DNA of 64,000 nucleotides from Vibrio gangliei (GCF_026001925.1 NZ_AP021869.1:310001-374000); one strand, 5' to 3'. Numbered from the stretch's first letter, positions 19,646 through 30,289 are shown. Program-made: numbers and translations. The notes: generated by a model not told the origin, from the sequence alone.

Positions 19646-20467
19646 ATGAAACACTGCAAAAAACAAAAAGTCTGGGACACGATTGTTGAAGAAGCACGCC
19701 AGCAGGCAGAACAAGAGCCAATGTTGGCGAGTTTCTATCATTCCACCATCATTAATCATGATAGTTTGGCGGCATCGCTGAGTTACATTTTAGCGAATAA
19801 GCTGCGTACGGCGACCATGCCTCCGATGACAGTACGTGAAGTGGTGGAAGAGGCTTTTCGAGATGATCCTTCGATAACTGACAGCGCAGCGTGTGATATT
19901 TGTGCCATTGTGAGCCGAGATCCTGCCGTTTCTATGTATTCAACCCCTCTTCTTTATTTAAAAGGTTACCATGCGCTGCAAGGCTATCGTGTGGCAAACT
20001 GGTTATGGAAAAAAGGCCGTTATGCTTTGGCTACTTATCTACAAAACCAAATTTCGGTAGCTTGTCAGGTGGATATTCACCCAGCGGCACGTATTGGTCA
20101 GGGGATCATGCTCGATCATGCGACCGGTATTGTGATTGGCGAAACCGCAGTAGTCGAAAACGATGTCTCGATTTTGCAAGACGTGACACTGGGTGGTACG
20201 GGTAAAGAGTGTGGCGATCGCCATCCTAAGATCCGTGAAGGCGTGATGATCGGTGCGGGTGCCAAAATTCTCGGTAATATAGAAGTCGGAGAAGGCGCAA
20301 AAATTGGCTCATGCTCTGTGGTGCTGCAAGCGGTACCGGCACACACAACTGTTGCAGGCGTACCTGCTCGTATTGTAGGTCGTCCACAAAGTGCCAAGCC
20401 TTCAGAAGATATGGATCAAGACTTTAATGGTAATGGTCATAAGTTGATAGATGGCGCGGGGATTTGA
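19646..20467 (+). CDS. cysE: Serine O-acetyltransferase CysE
   Basis: CysE acetylates L-serine with acetyl-CoA, the committed step to cysteine. The 273-residue product has the helical N-terminal domain and a left-handed beta-helix of hexapeptide repeats (about 140-240: VDIHPAARIGQGIMLDHATG, VIGETAVVENDVSILQDVTL, IGAGAKILGNIEVGEGAKIG). The C-terminal tail ends in GAGI, in keeping with tails that dock into CysK. TAGGAACACAT upstream of ATG 19646 gives a ribosome site. Last gene of the yibN-secB-gpsA-cysE run. Confidence 0.97.
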   Translation: MKHCKKQKVWDTIVEEARQQAEQEPMLASFYHSTIINHDSLAASLSYILANKLRTATMPPMTVREVVEEAFRDDPSITDSAACDICAIVSRDPAVSMYSTPLLYLKGYHALQGYRVANWLWKKGRYALATYLQNQISVACQVDIHPAARIGQGIMLDHATGIVIGETAVVENDVSILQDVTLGGTGKECGDRHPKIREGVMIGAGAKILGNIEVGEGAKIGSCSVVLQAVPAHTTVAGVPARIVGRPQSAKPSEDMDQDFNGNGHKLIDGAGI

Positions 20468-20499
20468 AGTTGGGCTTTGGAGAAACAGTACTAGAGACA

Positions 20500-20600
20500 T
20501 TATAAGATAAAGACAGTTTCGTGTTGCATAGAACAGATGCTACCAGCAACACGGAGCAAAGCGTTCATGCAACTAGCAGCCCGAAACAGTTTTGCTTCTT
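20500..20600. repeat. Degenerate intergenic repeat, copy 7
   Basis: Spacer between the convergent cysE and MATE genes with GTTTCGTGTTGCATAGAACA and GCAACACGGAGCAAAGCG, forming a loose inverted structure similar in style to copy 6. Confidence 0.4.
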
Positions 20601-21950
20601 CTAGGAGTTAGACACCAGAGACAAGGCACTTCGTCGCATCCTTAATGCATACCCATATGCCATCAATCCACCAATGATATTTCCTACTGCAATCCCAATA
20701 AACAGCCCTTCAACGCCTTGCATTTGACTGCCTACCCAAGCGCACGGCAAGGTAAAAATAAATAAGCGTGAAAAATTCCATCCAAAGGCTTTGACAGGTA
20801 AGTGCATGGCATTTAAACAACTGACGAGCATCATCACAGTGCCTTGAAATCCGTAACTGATTGGCACCACGATTAAGAAATGCCACAGTAGATCTTGTAC
20901 TTTAGGCTCTTGGCTGAAGGCGCTAGCGATGGGCATACTCAGTGGCACCATTAAAATAAAGAGACCAAATTGAAAGACCAAAGCAAAACGAATGGCAGTG
21001 AATAAGGCTTGGAAACTGCGCTGTAGATTATTGGCCCCAATATTTTGTGCAATAAATGGCGTTAACACTGAGCCAAGTGACATCAATACGATGATCATAA
21101 TGGATTCAACACGCTGCGCTGCGCCATAGGCTGCGACCGCTTCTGTACCATAGCTTGCGAGCATCATCATTAATACCGCTCCACATAATGGGTTCATCGC
21201 GCTAGAAAACGCGGCTGGTGTGCCGATCTTTAAGATTTGCGCCCAATCTTGCGCTATGTATTGTAGCTTAGGGGGGGCCAGTAATTTTTCTCGTTTGGTT
21301 AACACATAAAGCGAGGCGATTAATGCCCCAAACCAACTTACCGCACTAGCGATCGCTGCTCCTTGAATTCCCATTTCAGGGAATGGACCGTAGCCAAAGA
21401 TCAATAATGGATCGAGCATGCCGTTGATAAGGCCAGCCGTCATCATGATTTTGGCTGGTGTTTTGGTATCACCTGTTGCGCGGATGACACTGTTACCCGC
21501 CATAGGGATGACCAGTAATGGGATAGTGAGATACCAAATTTGCATATACTGATCGATGAGGGGTACAAGCGTGTCGTCGGCACCTAATGAATGAAATAAA
21601 GGCGCGATGGTAAAAAGTCCAAGAGTGGATGCGCTCATCACCAGCAATACTGCGAGGATAAGCCCATGACATGAAAAGCGCGCGGCAATACTGGTATCGC
21701 CTTGACCTAAAAAGCGTCCAACATTGGCAGAAAGCCCCATACCAATACCAAGTGTGATACAGCTGACGCTAAAAGTGACTGGAAAAGTAAAGCTCACGGC
21801 AGCAAGCGCTTCGGTACCAAGAAGTGAAATGAAAAAGGTATCGACGAGGTTAAATGTGAGTATCGCAAGCAAACCCATAACCATTGGAACAGTCATGGTT
21901 TGAAGTGTTTTGGGGATAGGAGCCGTGAGTAAGCCGTGTTTATCTTGCAT
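20601..21950 (-). CDS. MATE-family efflux transporter
   Basis: This 449-residue inner-membrane protein has about twelve transmembrane segments in two MatE halves. Family-type segments are PMVMGLLAILTFNLVDTFFI near the N-terminus, GNSVIRATGDTKTPAKIM near residue 160 and the corresponding NPLCGAVLMMMLASYGTEAV near residue 255. Members export cationic drugs or metabolites using Na+ or H+. The substrate cannot be read from sequence. It stands alone, convergent with cysE and divergent from groES. Confidence 0.9.
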   Translation of the reverse strand: MQDKHGLLTAPIPKTLQTMTVPMVMGLLAILTFNLVDTFFISLLGTEALAAVSFTFPVTFSVSCITLGIGMGLSANVGRFLGQGDTSIAARFSCHGLILAVLLVMSASTLGLFTIAPLFHSLGADDTLVPLIDQYMQIWYLTIPLLVIPMAGNSVIRATGDTKTPAKIMMTAGLINGMLDPLLIFGYGPFPEMGIQGAAIASAVSWFGALIASLYVLTKREKLLAPPKLQYIAQDWAQILKIGTPAAFSSAMNPLCGAVLMMMLASYGTEAVAAYGAAQRVESIMIIVLMSLGSVLTPFIAQNIGANNLQRSFQALFTAIRFALVFQFGLFILMVPLSMPIASAFSQEPKVQDLLWHFLIVVPISYGFQGTVMMLVSCLNAMHLPVKAFGWNFSRLFIFTLPCAWVGSQMQGVEGLFIGIAVGNIIGGLMAYGYALRMRRSALSLVSNS

Positions 21951-22137
21951 CGGGATCTTTCATTGATAAGCAAGGGGGTAGGATAAGCCTTTTTGTTTCT
22001 TATGACTAGGTTAGGACAAGGTTGTTGCGAGTTTTGTATAGCGAAGGAGAGCCTCTGTCCGAAACTAGATTCGAGGTATATTCGGCTTTCGTAACTTTCT
22101 TTTTCTGATCTTTATCACACTTTTTTTCATTGTAGGG

Positions 22138-22166
22138 CTTGGGTTTTGGCCACTCTCACCCCACAT
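22138..22166 (+). promoter_or_regulatory. Heat-shock (sigma-32-type) promoter of groESL
   Basis: The -35-like CTTGGGT (22138-22144) and -10-like CCCCACAT (22159-22166) are separated by 14 bases, matching the sigma-32 pattern (CTTGAAA, CCCCATNT). They lie 78 bases upstream of groES. Confidence 0.8.
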
Positions 22167-22176
22167 ATCCAAACAG

Positions 22177-22196
22177 ACCGAGGAGAATTGCTCGGT
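22177..22196 (+). promoter_or_regulatory. Short 5'-leader hairpin of groESL
   Basis: ACCGAG and CTCGGT form a 6-bp perfect stem with an 8-base loop about 10 bases after the predicted sigma-32 start site. It would sit at the extreme 5' end of the mRNA and might stabilise it. Confidence 0.5.
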
Positions 22197-22243
22197 ACCT
22201 TTAAATTATTTTCTATGAACATCTAATCAGGAGAGATGCACAG

Positions 22244-22534
22244 ATGAACATTCGTCCTTTACATGACCGAGTTATCGTTGAGCGCCAAGAAGTAGAATCG
22301 AAATCTGCTGGTGGCATCGTATTAACTGGTTCAGCTGCGGAAAAATCAACTCGCGGCAAAGTTCTAGCAGTCGGCAAAGGTCGTATTTTAGAAAATGGTA
22401 ACGTGCAGCCACTTGACGTCAAAGTGGGCGACACAGTGATCTTCGCAGAAGGCTATGGCACTAAGTCTGAAAAAATCGATGGTAAAGAAGTATTGATCCT
22501 ATCTGAAAATGACATTCTAGCGATCGTAGAATAA
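22244..22534 (+). CDS. groES: Co-chaperonin GroES
   Basis: This 96-residue heptameric lid of the GroEL chamber starts [20 protein letters not shown], contains the mobile loop [18 protein letters not shown] and ends with [18 protein letters not shown] precedes ATG 22244. It is followed 67 bases later by groEL in one operon under a heat-shock promoter. Confidence 0.98.
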   Translation: MNIRPLHDRVIVERQEVESKSAGGIVLTGSAAEKSTRGKVLAVGKGRILENGNVQPLDVKVGDTVIFAEGYGTKSEKIDGKEVLILSENDILAIVE

Positions 22535-22556
22535 GTACTGACTTATTAACTTCTGA

Positions 22557-24245
<1,689 letters not shown>

Positions 24246-24405
24246 TGCGACAAGAGTCGTGCTGACTGTCTCTTAGTTATTGATTTAACTAAGGTTAATG
24301 GTGACCTCATAAAGAGTGGCTGTTAAACCATCCCCTGAATGAAAGGATGGTAGCTCAACTGGAGTGTTCAGGACATCCCACCTAGACGATTAAATTCGTT
24401 CCAAA

Positions 24406-24451
24406 AAAGAGAAATACTGGTTGGAATATTCCAACCAGTATTATTCTCTTT
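24406..24451. terminator. Large bidirectional palindromic terminator after groEL
   Basis: A perfect 28-base palindrome (24414-24441, half-site ATACTGGTTGGAAT) is extended by AAAGAGAA pairing with TTCTCTTT across a two-base bulge. The stem totals over 20 bp, flanked by A-rich and T-rich ends. Confidence 0.72.
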
Positions 24452-24804
24452 CACAGACCTGTAATAGATATAATAACTCTATACCGTAGGACATTTGTCC
24501 TATGACAAAATATAGAAAATAAGGTTTTTTATTGAAGAGGTATAATCACGTCTTTCACAAGGATATTATTTACAGCCAGTGAGCTTCAGTATCACGTTCA
24601 GCTTGTTTTGAAACAAAAATGTGAAATATGACTATCTAGTGAGTTACTTGAAATTTCATTTCTGTGCATTAATCTATGCTAGACACCTCAACTCTGATAC
24701 CTAATGAAAAATATTTGTCTAAATCTTGTGAGTAAAAATCAAACACTCATGCGTCCACCCAGTTTTATTTACTGTGTTGTTAGTCAATATATTGGATACT
24801 ATGC

Positions 24805-24847
24805 CCAAGTGACTCAACTCTGAATCCTGTATTTTGAAGTCACTTGG
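24805..24847. repeat. Inverted repeat CCAAGTGACT / AGTCACTTGG, Vibrio-type hairpin
   Basis: Two 10-base arms are separated by 23 bases, 38 bases before the LacI-type gene. The words TTTTGAAGTCACTTGG and CTCAACTC resemble CTTGAAGTTACTTGGG and CTCAACTC in the miaA-hfq spacer (63120-63150), so both may belong to one dispersed element. Confidence 0.55.
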
Positions 24848-24884
24848 AAATATGGCAATAGTGCATTATTGAAGGAAATAGGTA

Positions 24885-25850
24885 ATGAGTAAAAAAATGA
24901 CCATGGCTGAGATTTCAAGGCAGCTTGGAATTTCAACAATGACTGTGTCGCGTTACTTTAATGGCGGTTATGTCTCGGAAGAGAACCGCCTTAAAATTGA
25001 TGCTATCGTTAAAGAGAGTCATTACACTCCTAATATATTTGCTCGCTCCATTCGTAGCCAATCCAATATTATTGGTTTCATCGCTCCTCGTATTGAGTCA
25101 TATACGACCAGTTTAGTGATTAAAGGGGCGCTGGCTGCTGCCAATGAATCACAAGTACGAATGCTGTTTCATGCTTCAGGGTTTAACCATGAGTCAGAAT
25201 GCCAAGCTGTGAGAGAGTTTAACGGCTTAAATGCATTGGGCACGATTATTATTGCGTCAAAGCACAGTGTCGAAGAGACTTTTTATCGAACCTTAGACAA
25301 TGTGGTATTTATTGGCAAAAATACCCCCCACCATTGCTGTTTATATTACCCAGATCATGCAGCGATTAAAGCCCTCGTCTCCCACACCATCGCTCAGTTA
25401 AAACAGCAGCAGGCACCGCTGGCCGCCGTACATTATATTTATGATGAGCGTATGCTTTCTAGCCGCACTAAGTCGATGCAAGCCACGATTACCGACATCG
25501 TCCCTGAGTTGGATTTATCACTACAAGCCCTAGTCAACTCTGAAGACAACGCTGGCTATCAGGCCGTTCAATTACAGCCTAATCATGTCTACTTTTGTGC
25601 CACCGATAATATTGCCATTCGTTTATATCGTCGCGCCAAAGAACAGCAACTCAAGATCGGTCAGAACGTATGGATTGTAGGCATGGGTGACTATGACTAC
25701 AGCGATTTGTTAGTCCCGAGCCTGACGACTGTCGCTTTTAACTACTATCAAGTGGGCTACCAAGCTGTCAAAAAATTGCTCAAGCGCGATTTCAGTTCGG
25801 TTGAAGGCACATTCGACATAAAGATGAGAGAAAGCTCACAATTCCTCTGA
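24885..25850 (+). CDS. LacI/GalR-family regulator of the alpha-glucoside PTS operon
   Basis: The 321-residue product has the LacI-type helix-turn-helix at the N-terminus (MTMAEISRQLGISTMTVSRY, then FNGGYVSEENRLKI) and a periplasmic-binding-protein-like effector domain. It lies immediately upstream of and codirectional with the GH13-PTS-phosphatase genes, so it is inferred to control them in response to the sugar or its phosphate. A 30-base near-palindrome with a central CG lies just before the next gene and is its probable operator. It resembles TreR/MalI-like regulators, but the exact ortholog is not clear. Confidence 0.88.
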   Translation: MSKKMTMAEISRQLGISTMTVSRYFNGGYVSEENRLKIDAIVKESHYTPNIFARSIRSQSNIIGFIAPRIESYTTSLVIKGALAAANESQVRMLFHASGFNHESECQAVREFNGLNALGTIIIASKHSVEETFYRTLDNVVFIGKNTPHHCCLYYPDHAAIKALVSHTIAQLKQQQAPLAAVHYIYDERMLSSRTKSMQATITDIVPELDLSLQALVNSEDNAGYQAVQLQPNHVYFCATDNIAIRLYRRAKEQQLKIGQNVWIVGMGDYDYSDLLVPSLTTVAFNYYQVGYQAVKKLLKRDFSSVEGTFDIKMRESSQFL

Positions 25851-25881
25851 AATTGTGTTGAGTCCAAATCGGTTCTATTTA

Positions 25882-25911
25882 ACCATATGTGTTAACGATA
25901 ACACATGTGGT
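25882..25911 (+). promoter_or_regulatory. Probable LacI-type operator before the GH13 gene
   Basis: A 30-base near-palindrome with half-site ACCATATGTGTTAAC and centre CG; the right half differs at two positions. An outer pair ATCGGTT/AACCGAT (25868 and 25914) extends it. It ends 7 bases before the annotated ATG, so repressor binding would block transcription and an RNA hairpin could mask the start. Confidence 0.62.
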
Positions 25912-25918
25912 ATAACCG

Positions 25919-27652
25919 ATGACACTCGCTCCTAATATGCACTCAAAATCACTCGCGTGGTGGAAGAAAGCAACCGCCTACCAAATTTATCCCCGTAGTT
26001 TTTATGATACAAACCAGGACGGTATTGGTGACATCAATGGCATCATTGCTAAGCTCGATTATCTTGCTGATTTGGGCATTGATTTAATATGGATTTGCCC
26101 ATTCTATGCATCACCTAATGATGATAACGGGTACGATATTAGTGACTATCAAGCGATTCATCCTGACTTTGGAACCCTTGAGGATGTGGATGAACTAATC
26201 AGTGCTGCTCATAAACGTGGCATTCGCATTATTATGGATTTAGTGATCAACCACACTAGCGACGAGCACCCATGGTTCATTGAATCTCGAGATAACAAAA
26301 ATAGCCCTAAGCGCGATTGGTATATTTGGCGTGATGGTTGTGAGCCTACCGCTGAAAAACCGACTTGCGACCCAAACAACTGGGAAAGTATTTTTCATGG
26401 CAGTGCATGGGAATATGATAAAAAAACTGCACAGTACTACTTGCACCTATTTTCAAAAAAACAACCTGATCTGAATTGGGAAAATCCTGAAGTTAAACAA
26501 GCACTATTTAAAATGATTCATTGGTGGTTGGAGCGTGGTATTGATGGTTTTCGTGTGGATGCAATTAGCCATATTCAGAAACAACCAGGTTTACCTTCTT
26601 TACCCAATCCAAAGGGTGAAAAGTATGTCTCTTCGTTTGATTATCATATGAATGTGTCAGGGATTGAAAAGCATCTGCATGAGTTAAAAGAGCAGGCGTT
26701 TGATCCCTTTAATATAGTGACAGTTGGTGAGGCTAATGGGGTGACTGCCGACAATGCATTACCTTGGGTTGCTGAAGCGACCGAGCACGATCAAGGCGGT
26801 GTTTTCAACATGATTTTTCAGTTTGAACACATGAAACTATGGTCGGAAGAGCAAAGCAACGAGCCTTTAGATTTAGTGAAGTTCAAACGCATTTTATCGC
26901 GTTGGCAAGATGCATTAGAAGGTAAAGGCTGGAATGCTCTTTATTTAGAAAACCACGATCAAGCTCGCAGCATTGATACTTTTGCTGACCCTAACTCTAG
27001 GTATGCCAGTGCTACCGCGTTAGCGAGTTGCTATTTCTTGATGAAAGGGACTCCGTTTATTTATCAGGGCCAAGAGATTGGTATGGTAAATCATCAGTTT
27101 ACTTCTCTTGATGAGTTTAATGATGTGTCTGCTAGAAATTTAATTCAAAAGTTATCTCAACAAGGTCAAAGCGATGCAGACATCTTAACCTTGTTAAATC
27201 AAGTATCTCGCGACCACAGTCGCTTGCCAATGCAATGGAATGCGCAGGATTTTTCCGGTTTTTCTGAGGTGCAACCTTGGTTCTCAGTCAATCAACAGTA
27301 CGCAGATATCAATGTTGAGCAACAACAGAAAGATCCAAATTCGATTTTGAGTTTCTATAAGCAACTGATTGCTCTGCGTAAGTCAAATGTAAGTTTAGTG
27401 GTTGGCCGCTATCAATTACTGCTACCTAACGATCATAATATCTATGCTTATCAACGTGTTGCACAAGATGTTACATGGACCATTATTACCAATTTAAGTC
27501 CACAAGAGAGCATCGTTGATATAGACCTCATGCAATTAGGCGAGTTAATACTTGATAATCAGAATATCAATAATGAACACGTTCGCTCAGATTTTATAGC
27601 GACGCAAATTGCCCCACCTTATGCTGCCTATGTATTTGCAAGAAAACACTAA
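25919..27652 (+). CDS. GH13 alpha-glucosidase, predicted alpha-1,4 specific
   Basis: This 577-residue cytosolic (beta/alpha)8 glycosidase shows the N-terminal TAYQIYPRSFYDTNQDGIGD. The catalytic triad is Asp214 (GFRVDAISH), Glu271 (VGEANG) and Asp347 (ENHDQAR). In the GH13_31 oligoglucosidase group, Ala after the nucleophile Asp is typical of alpha-1,4 enzymes, whereas alpha-1,6 enzymes carry Val; here it is Ala. Trehalose-6-phosphate hydrolase is the main alternative. The start is uncertain: neither ATG 25919 nor ATG 25937 has a clear ribosome site, and the operator abuts the former. It is followed by the PTS gene. Confidence 0.88.
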   Translation: MTLAPNMHSKSLAWWKKATAYQIYPRSFYDTNQDGIGDINGIIAKLDYLADLGIDLIWICPFYASPNDDNGYDISDYQAIHPDFGTLEDVDELISAAHKRGIRIIMDLVINHTSDEHPWFIESRDNKNSPKRDWYIWRDGCEPTAEKPTCDPNNWESIFHGSAWEYDKKTAQYYLHLFSKKQPDLNWENPEVKQALFKMIHWWLERGIDGFRVDAISHIQKQPGLPSLPNPKGEKYVSSFDYHMNVSGIEKHLHELKEQAFDPFNIVTVGEANGVTADNALPWVAEATEHDQGGVFNMIFQFEHMKLWSEEQSNEPLDLVKFKRILSRWQDALEGKGWNALYLENHDQARSIDTFADPNSRYASATALASCYFLMKGTPFIYQGQEIGMVNHQFTSLDEFNDVSARNLIQKLSQQGQSDADILTLLNQVSRDHSRLPMQWNAQDFSGFSEVQPWFSVNQQYADINVEQQQKDPNSILSFYKQLIALRKSNVSLVVGRYQLLLPNDHNIYAYQRVAQDVTWTIITNLSPQESIVDIDLMQLGELILDNQNINNEHVRSDFIATQIAPPYAAYVFARKH

Positions 27653-27711
27653 ATTATATTTATCGCAGGCTCTTGATAAGGGTGCCCTGCATTTAAACCA
27701 AGGAATCATTT

Positions 27712-29340
27712 ATGAGTCAGTTACTATCTTTTGATTTTTGGCAACGATTTGGAAAATCCCTTATCGTTGTTATCGCGGTGATGCCAGCCGCTGGTATCAT
27801 GATATCACTCGGTAAAGTTGTCACAATGTATGCCGGTGGTATTGGTGCCATTGAAACACTAGGCGCTATTATGGAAAACATAGGCTGGGGGATTATAGTT
27901 AACCTTCACCTATTATTTGCTGTCGCTATTGGTGGATCATGGGCTAAAGAACGCGCAGGAGGAGCATTTGCCGCACTGATCGCCTTCATTTTAATTAACC
28001 GTATCACTGGGGTTATATTAGGCGTGGATAACACTATGCTCAGTGATCCCGAGGCGGTTGTGATGAGCCTATTTGGTTCTGAGCTACCAGTCTCTCAATT
28101 CTTCACTAATATTTTGGGTGCTCCTGCTCTAAATATGGGTGTGTTTATCGGTATTATGTCTGGCTATTTAGGTGCCAACTTATTTAACCGTTATCATGAC
28201 TTCGCTCGTTTACCTCAGGCATTAGCATTTTTCAACGGTAAGCGTTTTGTACCTTTTGTTGTTATTTTCTATTCGATGATTATTGCGTTTGTTTTATCAA
28301 TCGTATGGCCTTTAATTCAAGGTGCACTTAATGATTTTGGCCAATGGATTGCAACCTCTAAAGACACTGCGCCGATCACTGCTCCTTTCTTGTATGGTAC
28401 GTTAGAGCGTTTATTACTGCCATTTGGTTTACACCACACTTTAACTATTCCAATGAATTACACCGAGTTGGGTGGTACTTATGAGCTTTTGACTGGGATG
28501 AATGCGGGCTCAAGTGTTTATGGTCAAGATCCTCTATGGCTTGCTTGGGTTAGCGATTTAAATAATCTTAAATTAAGCGATCCGACAACTTACCAACATC
28601 TATTAGATACGGTGCATCCAGCACGTTTTAAAGCGGGTCAAGTTATTATCGCAGCGTCTTCATTGATTGGTATTGGACTTGCGATGTATCACTGCGTTGA
28701 TAGTGATAAGCGTGCACAATACAAGCCAATGTTTTTATCTGCGTGTCTTGCTGTGTTATTAACCGGTGTGACAGAGCCTATTGAATTCATGTTTATGTTT
28801 ATTGCTCCTGTTTTGTATGTTGCGCATGCGGTATTAACAGGGGTTGCATTTGCGTTAGTCGATGTGATGGACCTACGTATACATGCCTTTGGTTTGATTG
28901 AGTTACTCACTCGTATACCTATGATGGTTTCAGCAGGAATCGGTGGTGATTTGGTTCGTTTCGCATTGGTTTCTATTGTTTTCTTTGGTGTTAACTATGG
29001 ATTATTCCGTTTTCTCATTGTCAAATTTAAATTGCCAACACCGGGCCGTATGGGTAACTACCTCGATGAAAGTTCAAAATCCATGTCAGAAGATGAGAAG
29101 ATGGACATTATTATTCAGAATTTAGGTGGCCGTGCCAATATTGTTGAGATTGATGCTTGTATGACTCGCTTGCGCATTACAGTTAATGACCCGAAGTTGG
29201 TTGCTGAATATGCATTATGGAAGCCGACAGGAGCACTTGGTGCTGTAATTAAAGAACAGGGAGTACAAGTTATTTATGGTCCAGGAGTAGATGTCATTAA
29301 ATCTAGATTAGTTGAGAAGTTTTCAGCACAATCTGCGTAA
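27712..29340 (+). CDS. PTS glucose/maltose-family EIICB permease (MalX-like)
   Basis: This 542-residue inner-membrane phosphotransferase permease has an EIIC domain of about ten membrane segments with the GLHHTLTIPM and TGVTEPIEFMFMFIAPVLY motifs. A C-terminal EIIB domain carries the phosphocysteine Cys483 in DACMTRLRITV. No EIIA domain is fused, so phosphate would come from a separate glucose-type EIIA. It resembles MalX and alpha-glucoside PTS permeases. AAGGAATC before ATG 27712 is the ribosome site. It sits between the alpha-glucosidase and the phosphatase-family gene. Confidence 0.9.
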   Translation: MSQLLSFDFWQRFGKSLIVVIAVMPAAGIMISLGKVVTMYAGGIGAIETLGAIMENIGWGIIVNLHLLFAVAIGGSWAKERAGGAFAALIAFILINRITGVILGVDNTMLSDPEAVVMSLFGSELPVSQFFTNILGAPALNMGVFIGIMSGYLGANLFNRYHDFARLPQALAFFNGKRFVPFVVIFYSMIIAFVLSIVWPLIQGALNDFGQWIATSKDTAPITAPFLYGTLERLLLPFGLHHTLTIPMNYTELGGTYELLTGMNAGSSVYGQDPLWLAWVSDLNNLKLSDPTTYQHLLDTVHPARFKAGQVIIAASSLIGIGLAMYHCVDSDKRAQYKPMFLSACLAVLLTGVTEPIEFMFMFIAPVLYVAHAVLTGVAFALVDVMDLRIHAFGLIELLTRIPMMVSAGIGGDLVRFALVSIVFFGVNYGLFRFLIVKFKLPTPGRMGNYLDESSKSMSEDEKMDIIIQNLGGRANIVEIDACMTRLRITVNDPKLVAEYALWKPTGALGAVIKEQGVQVIYGPGVDVIKSRLVEKFSAQSA

Positions 29341-29373
29341 TTCATTCTCTATCTTAGATAAAATATCCTCGAG

Positions 29374-29396
29374 AAACGCAGCCTTGCGCTGCGTTT
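29374..29396 (+). other. Intercistronic hairpin between PTS and phosphatase-family genes
   Basis: AAACGCAGC and GCTGCGTTT form a 9-bp perfect stem with a CTTGC loop. No T run follows, so it probably tunes readthrough or mRNA stability rather than ending transcription. Confidence 0.5.
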
Positions 29397-29426
29397 AACT
29401 CACTACAATTAATAAGTGAATAATAA

Positions 29427-30233
29427 ATGAAGTTAATGACGCTAAATACCCATAGTTGGCAAGAAGAGAAACAACTAGAAAAGTTGGATGTGGTAGCGCA
29501 AGCCATTATCGATCAAGGGTGCGATGTCGTTGCATTACAGGAAGTGAATCAACATCAAAATAGCCCGGCTGTTGATGACAATATATTAACTAATCACACC
29601 GTGCTCGCTGATAACTATGGATATTTATTACAGAAAAAACTCATGGAATACGGTTATCACTACCAACTTACATGGGATTTCGTTCATCAAAGTTATGATG
29701 TATATCAAGAGGGACTGGCATTTTTGACGCGACTGCCGATTGTAGAACATGAGGTCATTGACCTAAGTGATAACTATGATGTGAGCTTTTGGAAACATAG
29801 GCGAGCAGTGCGTATTAAGGTCACTTCTCAACGAGGTGATTTCAATCTTTATAATTGTCATTGCGGCTGGTGGAGTGACTCAGAGAGCTCATTTGAGGAC
29901 CAGTTCAACAGAATAAAGGCAACATTGTCAACAGAGTTGAGCTTTCTATTAGGTGATTTTAATAACCCAAGCCATATACGCAATGAAGGTTATGATTATG
30001 TATTACAGTGCGGCTTGATAGATTGTTATGAAATAGCAGAAATAAAAGACTCCGGAACTACTGTAATTAAAAATATTGATGGTTGGGAACAAAATAGCCA
30101 AGCGCTACGTATTGATTTGGTTCTTAGTAATCAAACGATGGTGGTAAAGCAGCATCAGGTGATTTTTAATAACGATTTTTATCCGGTTGTATCGGATCAC
30201 TTTGGGGTTCTGGTGGAAGTAGACATTATTTAA
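29427..30233 (+). CDS. Endonuclease/exonuclease/phosphatase-family enzyme, candidate sugar-phosphate phosphatase (MapP-like)
   Basis: The 268-residue protein is a DNase-I-fold metalloenzyme with no signal peptide. Visible metal and catalytic motifs are the Glu in VALQEVNQH (near residue 40), LLGDFNN (near 176) and SDHFGVL at the end. The family includes nucleases, lipid phosphatases and, to my knowledge, the maltose-6'-phosphate phosphatase MapP of Enterococcus faecalis, which is also of ~270 residues and encoded beside a PTS and maltose genes. Here it is the last gene of LacI-GH13-PTS, so dephosphorylation of the imported disaccharide phosphate is proposed. The family is certain; the substrate is inference. 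Confidence 0.8.
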   Translation: MKLMTLNTHSWQEEKQLEKLDVVAQAIIDQGCDVVALQEVNQHQNSPAVDDNILTNHTVLADNYGYLLQKKLMEYGYHYQLTWDFVHQSYDVYQEGLAFLTRLPIVEHEVIDLSDNYDVSFWKHRRAVRIKVTSQRGDFNLYNCHCGWWSDSESSFEDQFNRIKATLSTELSFLLGDFNNPSHIRNEGYDYVLQCGLIDCYEIAEIKDSGTTVIKNIDGWEQNSQALRIDLVLSNQTMVVKQHQVIFNNDFYPVVSDHFGVLVEVDII

Positions 30234-30289
30234 TGTCTACTCATAGGCTAAACCTTAGTATCTGCCCCATGAACCCACGGGCGATATTA

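Larger units (their letters stand above)
24246..24884. other. 639-base intergenic region between groEL and the LacI-type regulator
   Basis: No gene is supported. It contains a small hairpin (ACCATCC/GGATGGT, 24327-24351), the large palindromic terminator at 24406-24451, an AT-rich middle and a 10-bp inverted repeat at 24805-24847 just before the regulator gene. Confidence 0.6.
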
